A model generated the notes under the pieces. That model worked only from the letters and a program-made list of their open reading frames with translations, ran no database searches and had not been told where the DNA came from. From Reyranella massiliensis 521 (lineage in GTDB: Bacteria > Pseudomonadota > Alphaproteobacteria > Reyranellales > Reyranellaceae), in contig CAMARK010000014.1 of NCBI GenBank assembly GCA_945860205.1, positions 1 through 64,000 of the forward strand: DNA of 64,000 nucleotides, written 5' to 3'. A program made the translations under genes and the position numbers. Below are positions 63,401 through 64,000 of the stretch, piece by piece (the first letter of the stretch is position 1; every line of letters starts with the position of its first letter).

Positions 63401-64000
63401 ATGCGGGGTTTTGTCGGGCGCATTATGCTTGGCGCGGTTGCCTGTGCGGCAAGTGCCAGCCTGCTTGGGTGGGCGCTGCAGCCGGCCTATGGTCAGGCGC
63501 CGGCCAAGCCGCCGCAGGCTATAGCCAAACCAGCGCCGCCGGTGCAGACGGAAGAGCCGGCCAAGCCCGCGCAGCAGGGCGGGCCTCCCGCAATCGATGT
63601 CTGCAACGGTCTGACGGGTGCGGACGCGGCCCAGAAGGTCATCGCTTGCACGGAGGCGATCAAGACCGGCTCGCTCGTCGGCGGCCCGCTGGCCCTAGCC
63701 TATCTCAATCGCGGCCTGTCGGAGAGCGGGGCGGGCAGCCCCGCGCGTTCCAAGGCCGATTTCAGGGAAGCGATTCGGATCTTCAACGAGGCGATCAACG
63801 CCCAGCCGACCAATCCCTATCTCTATACGCAGCGCGGCGTCGTCTACCAGACCATCGGCGAGGCCGACCGGGCGATCATCGACTACAGCGATGCCATCCG
63901 CCTCGCGCCGCGGGAAACCTACCCGCTGATCAATCGCGCCGTCGTCCTCTACACCCGAAAGGACAACAATGAGGGCGCGATCGCCGATCTCACCGCAGCG
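63401..64000 (+). CDS. Tetratricopeptide-repeat protein, secreted (runs past the window)
   Basis: The frame opens at ATG 63401 and is still open at the right edge after 200 codons. It has a signal peptide (MRGFVGRIMLGAVACAASAS to AYGQ), then a Pro/Ala/Lys-rich linker, a CNGLTGADAAQKVIACTEAI segment, and at least two TPR units (YLYTQRGVVYQTIGEADRAI and YPLINRAVVLYTRKDNNEGA). It resembles periplasmic TPR proteins that often carry a Sel1-like cysteine segment. Its role is unknown and its C-terminus is not seen. Confidence 0.82.
   Translation, partial: MRGFVGRIMLGAVACAASASLLGWALQPAYGQAPAKPPQAIAKPAPPVQTEEPAKPAQQGGPPAIDVCNGLTGADAAQKVIACTEAIKTGSLVGGPLALAYLNRGLSESGAGSPARSKADFREAIRIFNEAINAQPTNPYLYTQRGVVYQTIGEADRAIIDYSDAIRLAPRETYPLINRAVVLYTRKDNNEGAIADLTAA

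Overview
The window is chromosomal DNA from a GC-rich alphaproteobacterium. I infer the group from gene content: a pcm-tolC-popZ-valS block (PopZ is alphaproteobacterial), recG/sdhE/mfd, a Zur-type Fur protein, two periplasmic Bug-type solute receptors, and many CoA-transferase, thiolase, SDR and Rieske genes. A Reyranella-like soil or freshwater lineage fits, but no marker here fixes the genus. There is no rRNA, CRISPR array, transposase, integrase or phage gene. The gene set is ordinary and compact, with many ATGA or GTGA start/stop overlaps inside operons.

Layout. 1-9.4 kb: small enzymes (GNAT, HAD, DHCW cupin, hydroxyisobutyrate-dehydrogenase family, M81 peptidase), an OprD-type porin, a decayed patatin gene, a 28-residue hydrophobic peptide gene behind a general-stress-type promoter, and an MFS carrier. 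9.4-16.6 kb: hisI divergent from zur, then a leftward run with sulfur amino acid functions (cysK, ribokinase-like, alaX, sseA, GNAT, metC) headed by a Nudix gene. 16.6-16.9 kb: tRNA-Asn and tRNA-Cys. 17-22.6 kb: pcm, tolC, popZ, valS. 22.7-27.7 kb: leftward acyl-CoA block (EamA, CaiB, thiolase-like, PhyH, GNAT). 27.8-30 kb: Bug receptor plus Rieske oxygenase. 30-33.7 kb: parE, a secreted protein and pyrD. 33.8-37.6 kb: thioesterase, DUF1007, Ni/Co exporter, EamA and a PrpB-like lyase. 37.6-39.8 kb: amidase plus SDR. 39.9-46.4 kb: a tightly coupled molybdenum-hydroxylase maturation operon (MoxR/CoxD ATPase, VWA/CoxE, split XdhC, a molybdopterin-binding/nucleotidyltransferase fusion, SufS, SufU) with no hydroxylase structural gene. 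46.5-54.5 kb: a DUF4139 protein, recG, sdhE, mfd. 54.4-63.2 kb: TetR regulator with twin operators, FrnE-like, MFS, SDR, D-threonine-aldolase-like, CYTH, enolase-superfamily enzyme, ThDP enzyme, second Bug receptor. A TPR protein runs off the right edge.

Structure beyond the genes. (1) Perfect or near-perfect tandem duplications of 11-16 bp recur in spacers, and several duplicate a stop codon or stop/start junction. (2) Seven of thirteen convergent gene pairs overlap at their stops, four by exactly four bases in a shared YTAR tetranucleotide. (3) Two wider convergent gaps each hold a long nested inverted repeat. The best candidate for a distinct system is the orphan molybdenum-enzyme maturation operon that includes its own cysteine desulfurase and SufU.
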